The notes under the pieces: model-generated
What the model saw: only the letters and a program-made list of their open reading frames with translations
Told to the model about the DNA's origin: nothing
Databases searched by the model: none
Source: Meconema thalassinum
Taxonomy: Eukaryota; Arthropoda; Insecta; Orthoptera; Tettigoniidae
Length of the DNA stretch: 64,000 nucleotides
Direction: 5' to 3'
Assembly: GCA_946902985.2 (NCBI GenBank)
Contig: OX336396.1
Span: forward strand, 238,654,297 to 238,718,296
Translations under genes and position numbers: made by a program
Part shown: positions 20,916-32,086 of the stretch, one piece after another
Layout of the letters: each line of letters starts with the position of its first letter
Numbering within the stretch: position 1 is the first letter of the stretch

Positions 20916-21806
20916 GTTAAAACATTCTGAGAGCAGTGTGAATCTAGGTTTATTGCGCTGTGTTGTGAAGTTAAAATATCTTCAAGAGAGCTTTTAGCAT
21001 CTGTGGTGGTTGTGTGTGCCTTGTTAAAAAAGAAAACTATGAAGAGGAAAAGAAGGTTGTGGGTGAGGAATTGGATATCCAAAAGAGAATACGAGGGAAT
21101 GCAAGCTAAAGTATTGCAAGAGTTATGTTCAGAAGATTCTGAAGCGTACAAGAACTTTTTAAGAATGAACAAAAATGACTACGATTATATTTTGGCCAAA
21201 ATAACCCCCAGGATCAGCAAAAGGGATACACACCTACGAAAGTTTATCTCTGCTTCAGAGCGGTTGACACTGACATTGAGATTTCTTGCAACAGGTAAGA
21301 CAAAAATAGTTACTTTCCAACTAGAACAAAATTTATTGAATATTTGTAAACTCAGTATTTGTTTAGATCGTACTTAATTATATAGTTATAACTTGTATTT
21401 CATTGAAGCCTAGAAAATCTTTTTATTTACCAAACTTAACTGAATTAGGCCTATGAGAAATTTTGTTGTTTTATTATGTCTTATATTATTGTTATTGTTA
21501 AATAATGTTGTTATTTTCCAGGTGACAGATTTCATTCATTGAGATTCTTGTTCCGCATTCCTCCAACAACAATTTCCAAGATCATTCCTGAGGTTTGTCA
21601 AGCACTGTATGAGGAGTTTCACGACGAGTATCTAATGGTAAGGGCTCTGCAGTATCAAAAGATTGAAAGTAGTTGGAAAACACAGTAGCTTGTTGTGCTG
21701 TTGATGTAGCAGGTTCCAATAGGTGATACTGAAGTGGTTCACAGGTAGGCACACATGATGAAGATCCTGAGTTACTATAGTAGGCGGTGGGTACTGATAA
21801 AGTCAT

Positions 21807-22149
21807 TTAATAGTCATCTTCTTCTTCAGCTATTTCCAAAATAGCACGTTGAATGTTCCGTTTCAATCTTCGTCTTCTTTCGTCTGAACGAATTTGTCGC
21901 AACTCCACTGCAACATACTCACCGAAAACGTCAAATGCATCTTTTGGTGCACGGAGTACTGCCACTGCTTCATTTAGCAATTGTTGGTCTTTGTCAGTGA
22001 AACCCACTGGAGCTTTATAAGATTTGCGTTTTTCGGTCCGGTAGATTTGCCATCAGTCGCAATTCCAGAAACAGAAGATGTGGATGGAAGTGCAGTATCC
22101 TGGTTAGTAGTCTCCTCATAGGTTACTATTTCCTCAACCTCTCTCTGAA
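21807..22149 (-). pseudogene. BESS-motif exon of the Harbinger partner protein
   Basis: A minus-strand exon after a polypyrimidine-AG acceptor (TTTTTTTTCAG at 22150-22160). It encodes an acidic linker (EEIVTYEETTNQD) and then, after a frameshift near 22020, FGEYVAVELRQIRSDERRRR with IQRAILEIAEEEDDY, a BESS-like protein-interaction motif ending at a stop at 21807. It pairs with the MADF exon at 26601-26897, together a MADF-BESS protein that in Harbinger systems helps the transposase reach DNA and the nucleus. It lies inside the transposase's intron on the opposite strand. Confidence 0.65.
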
Positions 22150-23207
22150 AAAAAATAAAATTGAAGTATTTCTTATTTTTTACAAGAATTTTGGTTGAAA
22201 AGTAATTTAATGCCACTTATATCCCCCCGACAGAAGACAAATTTGAAAATCGTGGTACAAGGAAAAAAAGCCCCTACCGTCATAACATAGTCGTAATATA
22301 AATACTATTTTACAATGTCAAAGGGCTACAATGTGCTAACGTTAATAAAATGTCAGTACTATTAGCCTACTTTCGATTTTTGCAAAAAATGAAAGTAGAC
22401 TTATGAGATCAACACAGGGCGAAAAAAGTGTGTCTGTCTGTGTGTGTGTATGTGTGTGTGTGAGTCTGTGTGTGTGTGTGTATGTGTGTGTGTGAGTCTG
22501 TGTGTGTGTGTGTCTGTGTGTGTGTGAGTGTGTGTACTCTGAATGTCTGTCCCCCCCTATCAATTCAAACACGGTGAAACCGAATTGAACGAAATTTGGT
22601 ACAGAGGTAGCACTAGTAAAGGACACCTCAGTGTCATACTTTATATCGCCGCCATCTTTACCAAAACAGAATGGCGGCCACTCAAATGTTCAAAACGTAA
22701 AATCAAATTACGGCTAAACTAATCATCCGATCTCTACCAAATTTGGTGACAACATACCTTTATATAGGACGCGTCTTTCACCCAAAAGTCAAGGTCATCG
22801 GCCATGCCATTTCAGGATGGCGGCCGTGTGAATTATGCAACCATTTTAATAAATAGCTTAAGACCCACCAATTCCGATTATCGAGTCTAGGGGGGTTTAA
22901 GCTATCCTGAAGGTCGTGATCCGTTATTTATTATAATTTAATATTATAATATTATACAGTATGAGTGGCTTAAAAGAGCTGAGCCGTTGTGTCACACGAC
23001 AAGATGGCAGCTGTCCTCATGTGCCTGTCTCATATTTCAGTAGTTTTAGTATGTTGTATGTGATATACCGTACTGATACAATAATATAAACTTTGTATGA
23101 AATGATCTTTAATGAAGATGTACTGCAGTGAAGAAATCGTTTATTTAAAGTCATTATTTGCCAACAGTTTGTATCTAATATGTCAGTTAAGAACACCTGA
23201 CGTCATG

Positions 23208-23275
23208 GATACGGTTAGCTCTGGGCTAGCATGTTAGTCTGACACGCAGTTGACTGGGGATCGAGTACTGCTACA
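23208..23275 (+). other. tRNA-like relic in Helentron-like copy 2
   Basis: GGTTAGCTCTGGGCTAGC is A-box-like and GGGGATCGAGTAC weakly B-box-like. Position and orientation relative to the 3' end match the relic at 15588-15656. It is too diverged to be a tRNA gene. Confidence 0.4.
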
Positions 23276-23960
23276 GTTAGGTTTTTTTTTTCTTGAATTC
23301 TTTTACAAATGATGTGCACGAGCTTTTTCCACAGATACTGAATAAAATGTCATTTAGCTCAAAGGAGAGGATAAAGTATACACTCGTATATTAATAAAAT
23401 CACAGTCCCAGCATCGCACATAAACAGAAGACATTAGAAAAAGGAGAATAGAAGAACTAGATACACGTTGTCATTAACCACAGCCTTCTTAATGCCTCTG
23501 TACGGTGCTGTCCTCTTGTGGGTTAAGTGGGTAATATTGCTCCAAACATAACGCTGTGTAAATGCCTGAGCTGGCCTCCTGAAATATGGCAATTCAACTA
23601 TTAGCCACGATCGCGCTCCGAATACCTTTAAACACTGCCAGCTGGATCGCCTCCCTTTTGGCTACTTTAAACTGCCTACTCATTCAACACCCATAAAGAT
23701 TAATTCACTGATAGGTCGCAGCACCACCTACTGTGATTGGGGCGGAAGATTCTTAATTTTGCAGGCTGGCTTAATATAGAGATTAACGGAGGTGAATGCA
23801 TTACAATAAGTTAGTAGTTTTGTTATTCAATCATCATAAAGTATATAATATTGATCTTGACACTTACTGGCTTATTATCAATATAAAAGAAAACAAACAA
23901 TACATTGTGGTTGGGGTGATTGTTTTAGGGATGAGGACAAAGAGTCATAATAGTACATTA

Positions 23961-24075
23961 TGCAACGAGCCTATAATGGCTATAATTAAGACACGAGTAT
24001 TTTTTATAAAACGAGCGTATGCGAGTTTTATAATTTCCATACGAGTGTCTTAATTACCATTATAGGCGAGTTGCA
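23961..24075. repeat. Imperfect inverted repeat (fold-back)
   Basis: Arms 23961-24019 and about 24020-24075 pair over most of their length (TGCAACGAGCCTATAATGG against CCATTATAGGCGAGTTGCA). The trinucleotide GAG is kept in the same orientation in both arms, giving regular mismatches. It lies in Helentron-like copy 2. Confidence 0.65.
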
Positions 24076-24496
24076 TACGACTGTTTATGTTCGACGATAA
24101 TTACAACTTTATTATATGTTTTAACATAAATATTCATAAATATCTGTTGAGATTGTCACTAGAATTTTGTGATCGGGTGCTGCGCAGGGTAGGATATCTC
24201 TGATGTCCAAGCTCACTGACCGACCGACGCATGCGCTCTGTGAGCTTCAATGCCGTATGTGCAGATTGAGCATCAGTATTCAGTAAAAATGTCACGGAAA
24301 TCGTTTGAAAACAACCCGCTGTGTAGAAATTGGATTTAAGGATATTAAGGTACAGTGTCTCATATTACCAGTTTATTTACGAGAACATTATGGACGGTGC
24401 ACTTTCGGTAATTTATATAGACATGTTGGATTTTGAGCGCACGCGAGTAGGTATCGTTACCTAATTGGTCAATGAACGAGCTCTGATTGGCTGGAG

Positions 24497-24551
24497 AAAC
24501 TGTATCATAATGAAAAAGAGTGTTATAATGACCATCATTATGATACAGTTT
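24497..24551. repeat. Perfect 16-bp inverted repeat
   Basis: AAACTGTATCATAATG (24497-24512) and its exact inverse CATTATGATACAGTTT (24536-24551) with a 23-base loop. It may be a MITE remnant or part of the same fold-back complex as 23961-24075. Confidence 0.7.
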
Positions 24552-25479
24552 CCTGACACATAATAGTGGGGGTCGAACATAAAGATACCCATACATTTAG
24601 GAGAAAGTAGGCTATATGTTCTTTGCTGAACATCTTGTTTTTGTATTTTACAGATGCCAAGCTCAGCAGATGAATGGGAAAAAGAAGCCAAATTCTTCAA
24701 CGAATTGTGGAATTTCCCCAACTGCGTTGGATCTATAGATGGCAAGCATGTTGTGATGAAGGCACCAGCAAATAGTGGAAGTTTGTATTTTAATTATAAA
24801 GGGACACATAGCATTGTATTGATGGCTCTGGTCAATGCAAAATACAAATTTCTGTATGTTGATGTCGGATGTAATGGGAGAATTTCAGATGGTGGGGTAT
24901 TTGCTAATTGTACTCTGCCAAAATATTAGGAAAATGAATCCTTAAATATGCCAGAGCCGCAAAAACTATGCGGACATCAGAGGCAACACCGTTTGTCATT
25001 CTGTCTGATGATGCTTTTCCGTTGAAAATGAACATAATGAAACCATTCCCATTCAAACATCAACCTGTAGAAAATCGAGTCTACAATTACCGGCTTTCCA
25101 GAGCACGCAGGGTGGTCGAAAATGCATTGATTTACTTTCCGTAAAATTTAGAGCTTTGAGAAAGCCTTTGGAACTAAAGCCCCACAATTTAACTACGATG
25201 GTATTGGCTATGTGTGTCCTGCACAACATATTGTTGACACATCATTCTTCTATGAACGTATATGCACCATCAGGTACGTTTGATAGGGAGGAACAAGGAA
25301 GATTAGTTCCAGGTAATTGGAGAGAAGAAGCTGATGCACAAGGTACATTGTTACCTCTGCAAACTACCAACGCAAGAAACCCACCATTGGCTGCTAAAGA
25401 TATTCGTGAACGGTTCAAACAATATTTTATGTCTCGGGAAGGAGAAGTCTCTTGGCAATATCAAAAAATTTCAAGTTGA

Positions 25480-26600
25480 AACGGTACCATACATCGGTAC
25501 AATGTACGTGCAGTAAGGTGATTGCAACATGATCTATCAGATTGTATATGTTCAAGTACCGTATTATTGTTTTTCTTAGGGTGTGTGTTTCTGTCAATGT
25601 ACATATATGTATGTATGTATTGTAACATGTTGGTTAAAAGGGATTGAATCTATGTACTTTGAATCACTATAGTGCGGGACACAGCATTGTAAGCCTGAAG
25701 GTCAACCGGCCTTCCGCTCCGCTCTCCACCCGCGCCCGGCGGTGTTGCCATGCTATTTCACCGTACATTCAGTCGCGTGCTGGATGCGAGAACATACAGG
25801 ACAACTCCGCACCGACTAAGCATGAACTTGAGGCTTGCAATGCTGTGCCCCGCACTATAGTGTCATTTGTTTTCATCCATTACACATAATATGTTTTCAT
25901 TCATTTCATTATGTAGATTTAAGAGGGTATTTATTGTTTAAGTAAAGCGCGGTTTATGCCAAGGGAAGTAGTTAAGATATTTGGTTAGGACTATTTAGAG
26001 GTGAACTGGTGCAATTGCGATGAGCTATAGGAAGGAAACGTGATTGTAGGATTCCTGGGAAAACGCATAGATGTACTTGTACTGTTACAATGGAGAAAGT
26101 ATCATAGTGGTGAAACGTGGCACTAAAGAGGCTTTACATGAAGCACAAAAATGGCTTTTGAACTGTTGTAGTGTTGATATTGTGAACTAATGGAATAAGA
26201 TCGAAAAGCAAAGAAAGCTACTCGTATTGTTTATTCGGGGGAATGGATGACAAAGGGAAGTAAGAAAAAAAAGACAAGACTGTTGTGTGAAGTTTTATAT
26301 AGAAATATATGTTATTTGAAAAAACAAGTTTGTTCTAGATGTTATTCTTAGAATGAATTCTCACGTATATAATCAAGATGATGAGAAACGCAGACAGAAT
26401 ATGAAGCTATCTTTCAATAAATAAATCCATTGTTCGCTGATACCGGAATAACCAACAAAAAGTAACCCTGTTTAAAAACCCACATATACCTAATTCTGTG
26501 ATGAGAGAATCACTCCACTCCCCTTAAAAATAAAAGCTGTGTTTGTAATTACCTCTACATTTCCTTGAAATGGTGTACTTGAGATGGTCCTCACACAATC
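25480..26600. other. Harbinger non-coding interior
   Basis: Sequence between the transposase stop and the end of the MADF exon. Apart from a MITE at 25665-25862, no coding or RNA signal is seen. Confidence 0.45.
25665..25862. mobile_element. 198-bp MITE
   Basis: The terminal inverted repeats start CACTATAGTGCGGGACACAG and end CTGTGCCCCGCACTATAGTG. Homology continues inward (GCATTGTAAGCCT / AGGCTTGCAATG), about 32 bp in total. The GC-rich interior has no ORF. The flanks show no clear target duplication. The superfamily is undetermined. Confidence 0.65.
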
Positions 26601-26897
26601 TTAGTTTCCAATCATAAACTTGAATGCATCAAAATACTCCCAAGTACTCTTCTTAATGCCACCTTCATCGCCAGTTTTTTTTCTTGTTAATTTTCCGCAG
26701 CGGAGGTTGTGAAATTTTCTGGAAATATCTTGCATAGTGCTTCCCATAGTTTCTGCTATCACCCGAAACGACTGTGCCTTTACATTTCTATCTCTGTATT
26801 CTTTCAGAGTACAATTCCAAGTTTCTGGATGGGCTTCAATATTTTCAATTAATGTTATTGTATTTTCGCGACTCCACACAAATTTAGCCATATTCAA
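26601..26897 (-). CDS. MADF-domain exon of the Harbinger partner protein
   Basis: A 98-residue frame with MADF signature: FVWSRENTITLIENIEAHP (helix 1), WNCTLKEYRDRNVK, FRVIAETMGSTMQDISRKFHNLR (helix-turn-helix-like middle) and STWEYFDAFKFM at the end. MADF is a Myb-related DNA-binding fold; in Harbinger elements such a protein binds the ends and recruits the transposase. The BESS half lies ~4.4 kb downstream on the same strand (21807-22149). The frame ends in a stop just after the domain, so a mutated splice donor or a separate short isoform is possible. Confidence 0.7.
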   Translation of the reverse strand: MNMAKFVWSRENTITLIENIEAHPETWNCTLKEYRDRNVKAQSFRVIAETMGSTMQDISRKFHNLRCGKLTRKKTGDEGGIKKSTWEYFDAFKFMIGN

Positions 26898-26984
26898 ACA
26901 CTGTAATTAATAACAAACAAATAACACCAACAATCCACCACTGACTCTACAGAGAACACTTTCCAATATTCAACCGAACGGATA

Positions 26985-27177
26985 GAGCTAGACTGTTCTA
27001 GCTAGGGCACCCAAATACTGTTTACACCGTAGAGTCAGTCGGCCCTAGCTAAAGCTTAAAGCGGTCTGCCCTAGGGTTCTCTACGACCTGTGTACACTGG
27101 AGAGGAGCTTAGAGTGCCCTAGCTAGAGCTACTCTATGCTCTAGCTAGGGCAAAAACTCTCCAGTGTACAGGCACCT
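26985..27177 (-). repeat. Right terminal region of Harbinger with CTAGCTAG motif array
   Basis: Mirrors the left end: TCTAGCTAGGGC, CCCTAGCTAAAGC, CCCTAGCTAGAGC and GCTCTAGCTAGGGC precede the terminal inverted repeat ACTCTCCAGTGTACAGG. A second CTGTGTACACTGGAGAG lies internally at about 27090, so part of the terminus is duplicated. Confidence 0.65.
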
Positions 27178-27180
27178 TTA

Positions 27181-27434
27181 CACTTCACAGTGCCAGAAAT
27201 GAACTGCATGTGAGTGACACTGGCTCCAGGTAACTGGGGGGAAGGTCTAGCACGTGGTGCAATATGGCTATGGGCAAGGAAATCCCCGGCTTCCACAGTG
27301 AGTGGGACGGGGAGACAAGATAAGAAAAACACAGCGGAAAGCTGACATACGCTCTGCCTGATGATTAGATAGCTAACAGGTTCATTCCCGTTGAAGTCAC
27401 ACGAAACAAAAGTGCAATAAACTGAATAGGTGAA
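27181..27434. other. Flank of the Harbinger insertion
   Basis: Continues the sequence interrupted at 20731, probably the leader of the small zinc-finger ORF at 20489-20716. No coding signal is seen. Confidence 0.4.
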
Positions 27435-30380
27435 TCATCATTATCTTGTACAGTTTCCAGCCCCAGGCTGGGTCTGTTTGGAACATAAGCCTCGCCACTT
27501 AGTTCTTTCTTCCCACCACCTCTCCGCTGTCACTCTGGTCCAGTCCTCGCCTCTCTTCTTGACACATTCCTCCACTCCTTTCAGCCGTCTATCTCTTGGT
27601 CTTCCCCTTGGTCGTTTCTTCTGCATCTGCATCTCCTGTATCCTCTTGGGAATCTTCTTCTCATCCATTCTCTTTAAGTGTCCATACCACCTCAGTCTTG
27701 ATGTCTCAATCCTACCTTGCAAGGGCTCCTCTTTCACCATTTCCCTGACCTTTTCATTCCTCATCCTGTCTCTTCTTGTTACTCCGATCCTACTTCGCAG
27801 GAACTTCATTTCACCTGCCTCTATTCTGCTTATGTCTCTTTTCTTCATTGTCCACGTTTCTGAAGCATAGGTCAGTACGGGATATAGTAGCTTCTGTATA
27901 ACACTTCCTTGCTTTTTTGTGGGACATCTTTATTCCACACTAAGCTCCTAATGCTTGTCAGAAATGCTTCTGCCTGTCTGCCACGTTCCGTAATCTCTTT
28001 GTCATTTCTCCCATTTTCCTCCACTATACCTCCCAAGTACTTGAGACTTTCCACCTTCTTCAGCTGTCCACCTCCAAGTGTTATCCCACTCATTGGTCTG
28101 TCTTTTTTCCTGGTCATTAACAGCATCTCACATTTACTGATGTTGAACTTCCATCCGTACTCTCCCACTGTTTCTTCCCAAGCCTTCAGTTGCTCCTGAA
28201 TTTCCTCCTCCTTGTTTCCCCAGACCATGAGATCATCTGCAAACACCATTGCTTTCATCTTATCTTCTCCTATCTTTCCTGCTATCCGTGTCGTTACCTC
28301 GTCCACAAACAATAAAGAGAAGGGGTGACAGCGCACTACCCTGTTTCAGGCCACTCATTTGTCTGAACCAGTCTGTTCTTTCCTCTCCAACTTTCACACA
28401 ACTCACACTTCCACAATACATCTCCTTCACTCTGCCTACAGTCTCTTTTTCCACTCCCATGTTTTCCATTGCTTTCCAAACCTTCTCCCTACACACACTA
28501 TTATAGGCCTTTTCGATGTCCAGGAAGGCCATCAGCATATCCTCTCCAAATTCGTAGTGGTGTTCCTGGAGCTGTCTCACTGAAAATATGAGATCCACTG
28601 TTGATCTCCCAGGTCTGAATCCATACTGTTCCTCTCTCAATTTTCTCTCCACTTTGGCTCGTATTCTACTTTCCAATATCTTTTCATATATCTTGGCACA
28701 GTGAGGTATGAGTGTGACTCCCCTGTAATTTCTGCACTCCTTTCTGCTTCCTTTCTTAAATATTGGAACAATTAATTCTTTCTTCCAATCTTCTGGGGTC
28801 TTTTTCTCCTTCCATATCACCCTCATCACACGGTACAGCCACTGTTTTCCAACCTCCCCTGCTGCCTTCACCATTTCAACACTCACTTCATCCACACCTG
28901 GTGCCCTTCCTCCTTTCATCTTGTCTATAGCCATTTCCAGTTCTCTCCAAGTCAGGTCCTTTTCCATTCCTGTGTTGTCTTCTCCATCTTCCAATACATT
29001 GTCTTCCTCCCTATGACCATTTGGATTCAGCAAATCCTCAAAGTACTCTTTCCACACTGTCTGGAGTGTCTCTTTGTTGTGTACCTCATTTCCGTTTTTG
29101 TCCATCATTACCACATCCTCTCGCAGACCTCTTCTCTTACTTTTGACCATCCCATAAAGAACTTTCTTATTTCCTCTGCTGTCTTCCTCCATCATCTCTG
29201 TCCACTTTACCATCCACTTTTTCCTCTCCTCTGCGACAATCTTGTTTGCTTCTTTCTTCTTTATCTTATAATTTTCCCTTGCCAGATCAGTTCTTTCCTG
29301 GAACCACACTCTGAAAGCCTTGTTCTTCCTTCCCACAGCTTCTTTTACTCTCTCATTCCACCATGGTGTCTCTTTACACCGCTTTCTGATGCTTGTTCTT
29401 CCACATACTGCCACTGCAGCTTCCACCATTGTGTTTTTGAATTGCTTCCATTCCTCTTCCCCTGTTTTAGGATTGTCTGTTGGCATCCTTTCCCTTATTA
29501 TCTTCTGGAATTCTTCCTTGACTTCCTTTTCCTTGAGTTTCCATACTTTGATTCTCCTTTCCTGGTACTCTGTCCTCTTACTATCCTTAACAACTCCCAG
29601 GTTCATTACAAATATTCTGTGGTCGCTATCTAAGGCCTCTGATGGTATTACCTTTATATCTCTGACACTTCTCTTCATTTCCCAGTCGTACAGCATGTAA
29701 TCTACCAAAGATTTCTTTGTTAAATAACTGCTGTACCACGTTACCTTGTGGCTTTCTTTCTGCCGGAACCAGGAGTTGCCTACCACTAAACCGTTTCTCT
29801 TGCAAAAATCCAGCAACTTTCTCCCTTCTTCATTCCTGCTACCCCATCCTTCTGCTCCCAATACATTTTCATATCCTTGCCTTTCACTTCCTACATGTGC
29901 ATTCAAATCTCCCATGACAATGATGCTCTGACCATTCAACTGCTGTTGTAGCTCCTCCTCAAAGTCTTCCTTCTCTTGAGCTGTACATCCAACTTGAGGG
30001 GCATATACCTGGGCTATCTCCAGGCTTCTTCCCTTTACAGTTACTCTGATCTTCATGATCCTGTCACTTATTCCCTTTACCTCTTCCTTCATTCCATCTC
30101 TCACAACTACTCCTACTCCGCTGCTCCTTCCTTCACTGTTCCCACTCCAGTACAACCGGTACCCTTTCCTCAGTTCTCTGCGACCTTCTCCTTTCCATCT
30201 TGTTTCTGCCAAGCCCAGTACATCCAGTTTTCTTCTCTCCATCACATCTACAATCTCCTCCACTAATCCTGTCAGTGTCTGTATGTTTAATGTCCCAACT
30301 CGTAGTCCATTAGCATATCCGGGTCGTCGTCGTTTGCATCCGTCCTTTCCGAGGCCTGTTCCTGGTTTGAAAGCAAATAT
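27435..30380 (-). mobile_element. APE-type LINE (RTE/Proto2-like), 5' truncated
   Basis: A minus-strand LINE with a very short 3' UTR ending in a GATAATGATGAT-like tail at about 27435-27455, and a 5' limit near 30370 (CAGGAACAGGCCTCGG) that looks truncated. It holds one ORF2-type coding region, now in three frames. Confidence 0.7.
27441..30370 (-). pseudogene. LINE endonuclease-reverse transcriptase, two frameshifts
   Basis: The first frame (to about 28313) has the endonuclease: VGTLNIQTLTG, LDVLGLAETRWKG (catalytic Glu), QVYAPQVG, IVMGDLNAHVG and LDSDHRIF. It continues with RT: GRAPGVDEVS, YRGVTLIPHCAKIYEK, LDIEKAYNS (first catalytic Asp) and GLKQGSALSP. A frameshift near 28313 moves to the frame with VFADDLMVWG (27872-28336). 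A second shift near 27877 leads to the C-terminal RWYGHLKRM and RPRGRPRDR region, with stop at 27441. The frames are otherwise open, so decay is recent. Confidence 0.8.
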
Positions 30381-30523
30381 GTGAATACAAGAAAAAAAAG
30401 TTGGAGATATTTGTGTGTGCTGGAATAATATAATAAGATTAATAAGATTGTGGTTGGTAGAATGGAATGGCAGATAAAACACGAAAATTATCGATTATCA
30501 TATGTTTATGCTAGTGTTATACT

Positions 30524-30957
30524 AGCGGCTTCGGTGGCGTAGTCGGTAGCATGCTGAACTGCTGTGCCCAAGATAGCGGATTCAAACCCGGCCGAAGTCG
30601 TCGGATTTTTTAAGAGCGTTAAAAATCCTTCAGTATGCCTTCCTTCGGAGGGGAAGTAAAGCCGGCGGTCCCATGTCATAGATTTATGGCATGTAAAAGA
30701 TCCTATCACAGACTAAACTTGTGTAAAGCAAAATTTGTTAGGTTAGATTTCGTCAGAACGCTCTATCAAAGTTCCAACGTTCACCACTAGGTATCATTGA
30801 TATCTGGTGGCGAAAGTTGGAACTACTTGAAATTGAACGGAACTTGTAGCTCACCCTTTAGGGTGTCCGCTGGAAGCAGCTACAGACTCAGGCGAGCCGA
30901 ACATGTCCTCGGACACTCCCGGCACTAAAAGCCATGAGATATATATATAGAAATAAA
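30524..30957 (+). mobile_element. tRNA-derived SINE, family B, full length
   Basis: Flanked by a perfect 12-bp duplication TAGTGTTATACT (30512-30523 and 30958-30969), so both ends are fixed. The head has TGGCGTAGTCGGTAG (A-box-like) and GATTCAAACCC (B-box). The body includes TCCTTCGGAGGGGAAGTAAA and CTATCAAAGTTCCAACG. The tail is TATATATATAGAAATAAA. At 434 bp it is long for a SINE. A second copy is at 34052-34440, and body-only pieces are at 54190-54330 and 54661-54740. Confidence 0.85.
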
Positions 30958-31111
30958 TAGTGTTATACTGATTTTAAAAAATGTAAATATTATGTCTTTT
31001 TCTGTGGTAATAAGTGAAAAGCAGGAATTTATGTATTTATAGACAAAATGTTTAAAATATGTATTTACATAAGAAAATATTTGTTTACCTATCAATGCGC
31101 GTCCTATTGAT

Positions 31112-31740
31112 GATGATGATGATGATCAGGTGCCATCAAGTCGGCGTCGACTCCTAGCGACTGCATGGATGGACTGTCTCCATATGATTCGGTCTTCAGC
31201 CATATACTTCAGATCCTTCAGAGACATATTCCTGTTGGATTTGAAGGAGTCGATCCATCTCAATGCTGGCCGCCCTCGTCTCCGAGACCCTTCCACTTTT
31301 CCAAGCATAATTGTCTTTTCCAACGAATCAGAACGCCTCATAATGTGTCCAAAATATGACAGCTGTAATCGTGTTATCAATGCTTCAAGAGACATATCTG
31401 GTTTGATTTTTTGAATCGCCCATACATCTGTCTTCTTGGCTGTCCAAGGAATACGCAGTGTCCTTCTCCAACACCAGAGCTCAAAAGTATCAATATACTT
31501 CCTATCTCGTTTCCTTATGGTCCAGCTTTCGCAACCATATGTGGCTATGGGAAAGACTAGTGCCTTAACCATTCTAATTTCAGTAGGCAAAGAAACATCG
31601 GAACACTTTAAGATCTTATCCAGGCCTTTAAAAGCTGCTCTTCCTAGGGCAAGTCTTCGGGGAATCTCTTAACTGCATGAGCCACTACTACTAATGGTTG
31701 ATCCCAACATCATAATGTTTGATGGTAAACCGGTTGTCAT
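31112..31740 (-). pseudogene. 3' end of another RTE-like LINE
   Basis: The minus strand encodes the RT C-terminal region: LGSTISSSGSCS (about 31700, before a frameshift near 31670), then ALGRAAFKGL, VFPIATYGCESWTI, LSYFGHIMRR, MLGKVEGSRRRGRPALRW, ending at 31126 with an ATC-repeat tail (31112-31124). This is the thumb/C-terminal segment of RTE-like ORF2 proteins and lacks the catalytic part. It is not the same family as the LINE at 27435-30380. Confidence 0.75.
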
Positions 31741-32086
31741 TAGTTTTGTCATAATTATTACCCCCTTAAAAATCTTGGTTATCCCAGGGCAAGGAGCACT
31801 TTGTTGCACCGGTACCGAGACTCCAAAGCTCCGCTCGCAACCAACGGCTGCACGAGACACCGATTGGCGACGAGCCATTCCAACCGAAGACTCACCACGA
31901 CAACACCTGGCCTGGAGGATGGCAATGTTGCACATATATACAAGCAGCCAAAGAACGTTCTAATTAATAGATAGCTTTCGATATAATAAGCTGAAATATA
32001 ATAATATAAAATGATGACCTTGTTTATGGTTAAATGCAGTGAATGTTGTATACCCTGCTTGGCAGCTGAAGTGTGTAAAGTGTTAT
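31741..32086. other. No gene recognised
   Basis: Unassigned; a GC-richer patch at 31800-31920 has no credible homology by eye. Confidence 0.4.

Larger units (their letters stand above)
22361..24637 (-). mobile_element. Helentron-like non-autonomous element, copy 2
   Basis: Minus orientation. Its 5' end at 24637 matches copy 1 (AAGATGTTCAGCAAAGAACATATAGCCTACTTTC). Its 3' end at 22361 is the hairpin closing in GAAAGTAGGCT, with a GT/TGTG microsatellite (22428-22540) beside it. It fills the large intron of the Harbinger transposase and carries two further inverted repeats and a tRNA-like relic (about 23208-23275). No Rep/helicase ORF. Confidence 0.65.
21003..25479 (+). pseudogene. HARBI1-like transposase, split and broken
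   Basis: Exon 1 (about 21003-21293) reads WVRNWISKREY...NFLRMNKNDYD...SASERLTLTLRFLATG and meets a GTAAG donor. Exon 2 (about 21522-21636, after TTTTCCAG) carries FRIPPTTISKIIPEV. Exon 3 starts at 24654 after TTTTACAG with [14 protein letters not shown] (first catalytic Asp) and GRISDGGVF (second Asp). A stop follows at 24927, frameshifts and a stop (25142) precede and follow the third-acid region RARRVVENA, and 25156-25479 encodes the C-terminus. The long intron (21637-24653) holds a Helentron-like insertion and antisense BESS exon. Disrupted, so non-functional. Confidence 0.82.
20732..27177 (+). mobile_element. PIF/Harbinger DNA transposon
   Basis: The element starts AGGCGCCTGTACACTGG and ends in the inverted CCAGTGTACAGGCACCT. 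It is flanked by TTA at 20729-20731 and 27178-27180, the 3-bp target typical of the superfamily. It contains HARBI1-type transposase exons on plus and MADF and BESS exons on minus, the two-protein set of Harbinger elements. A 2.3-kb Helentron-like insertion sits in an intron. Length is 6446 bp. Confidence 0.88.
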
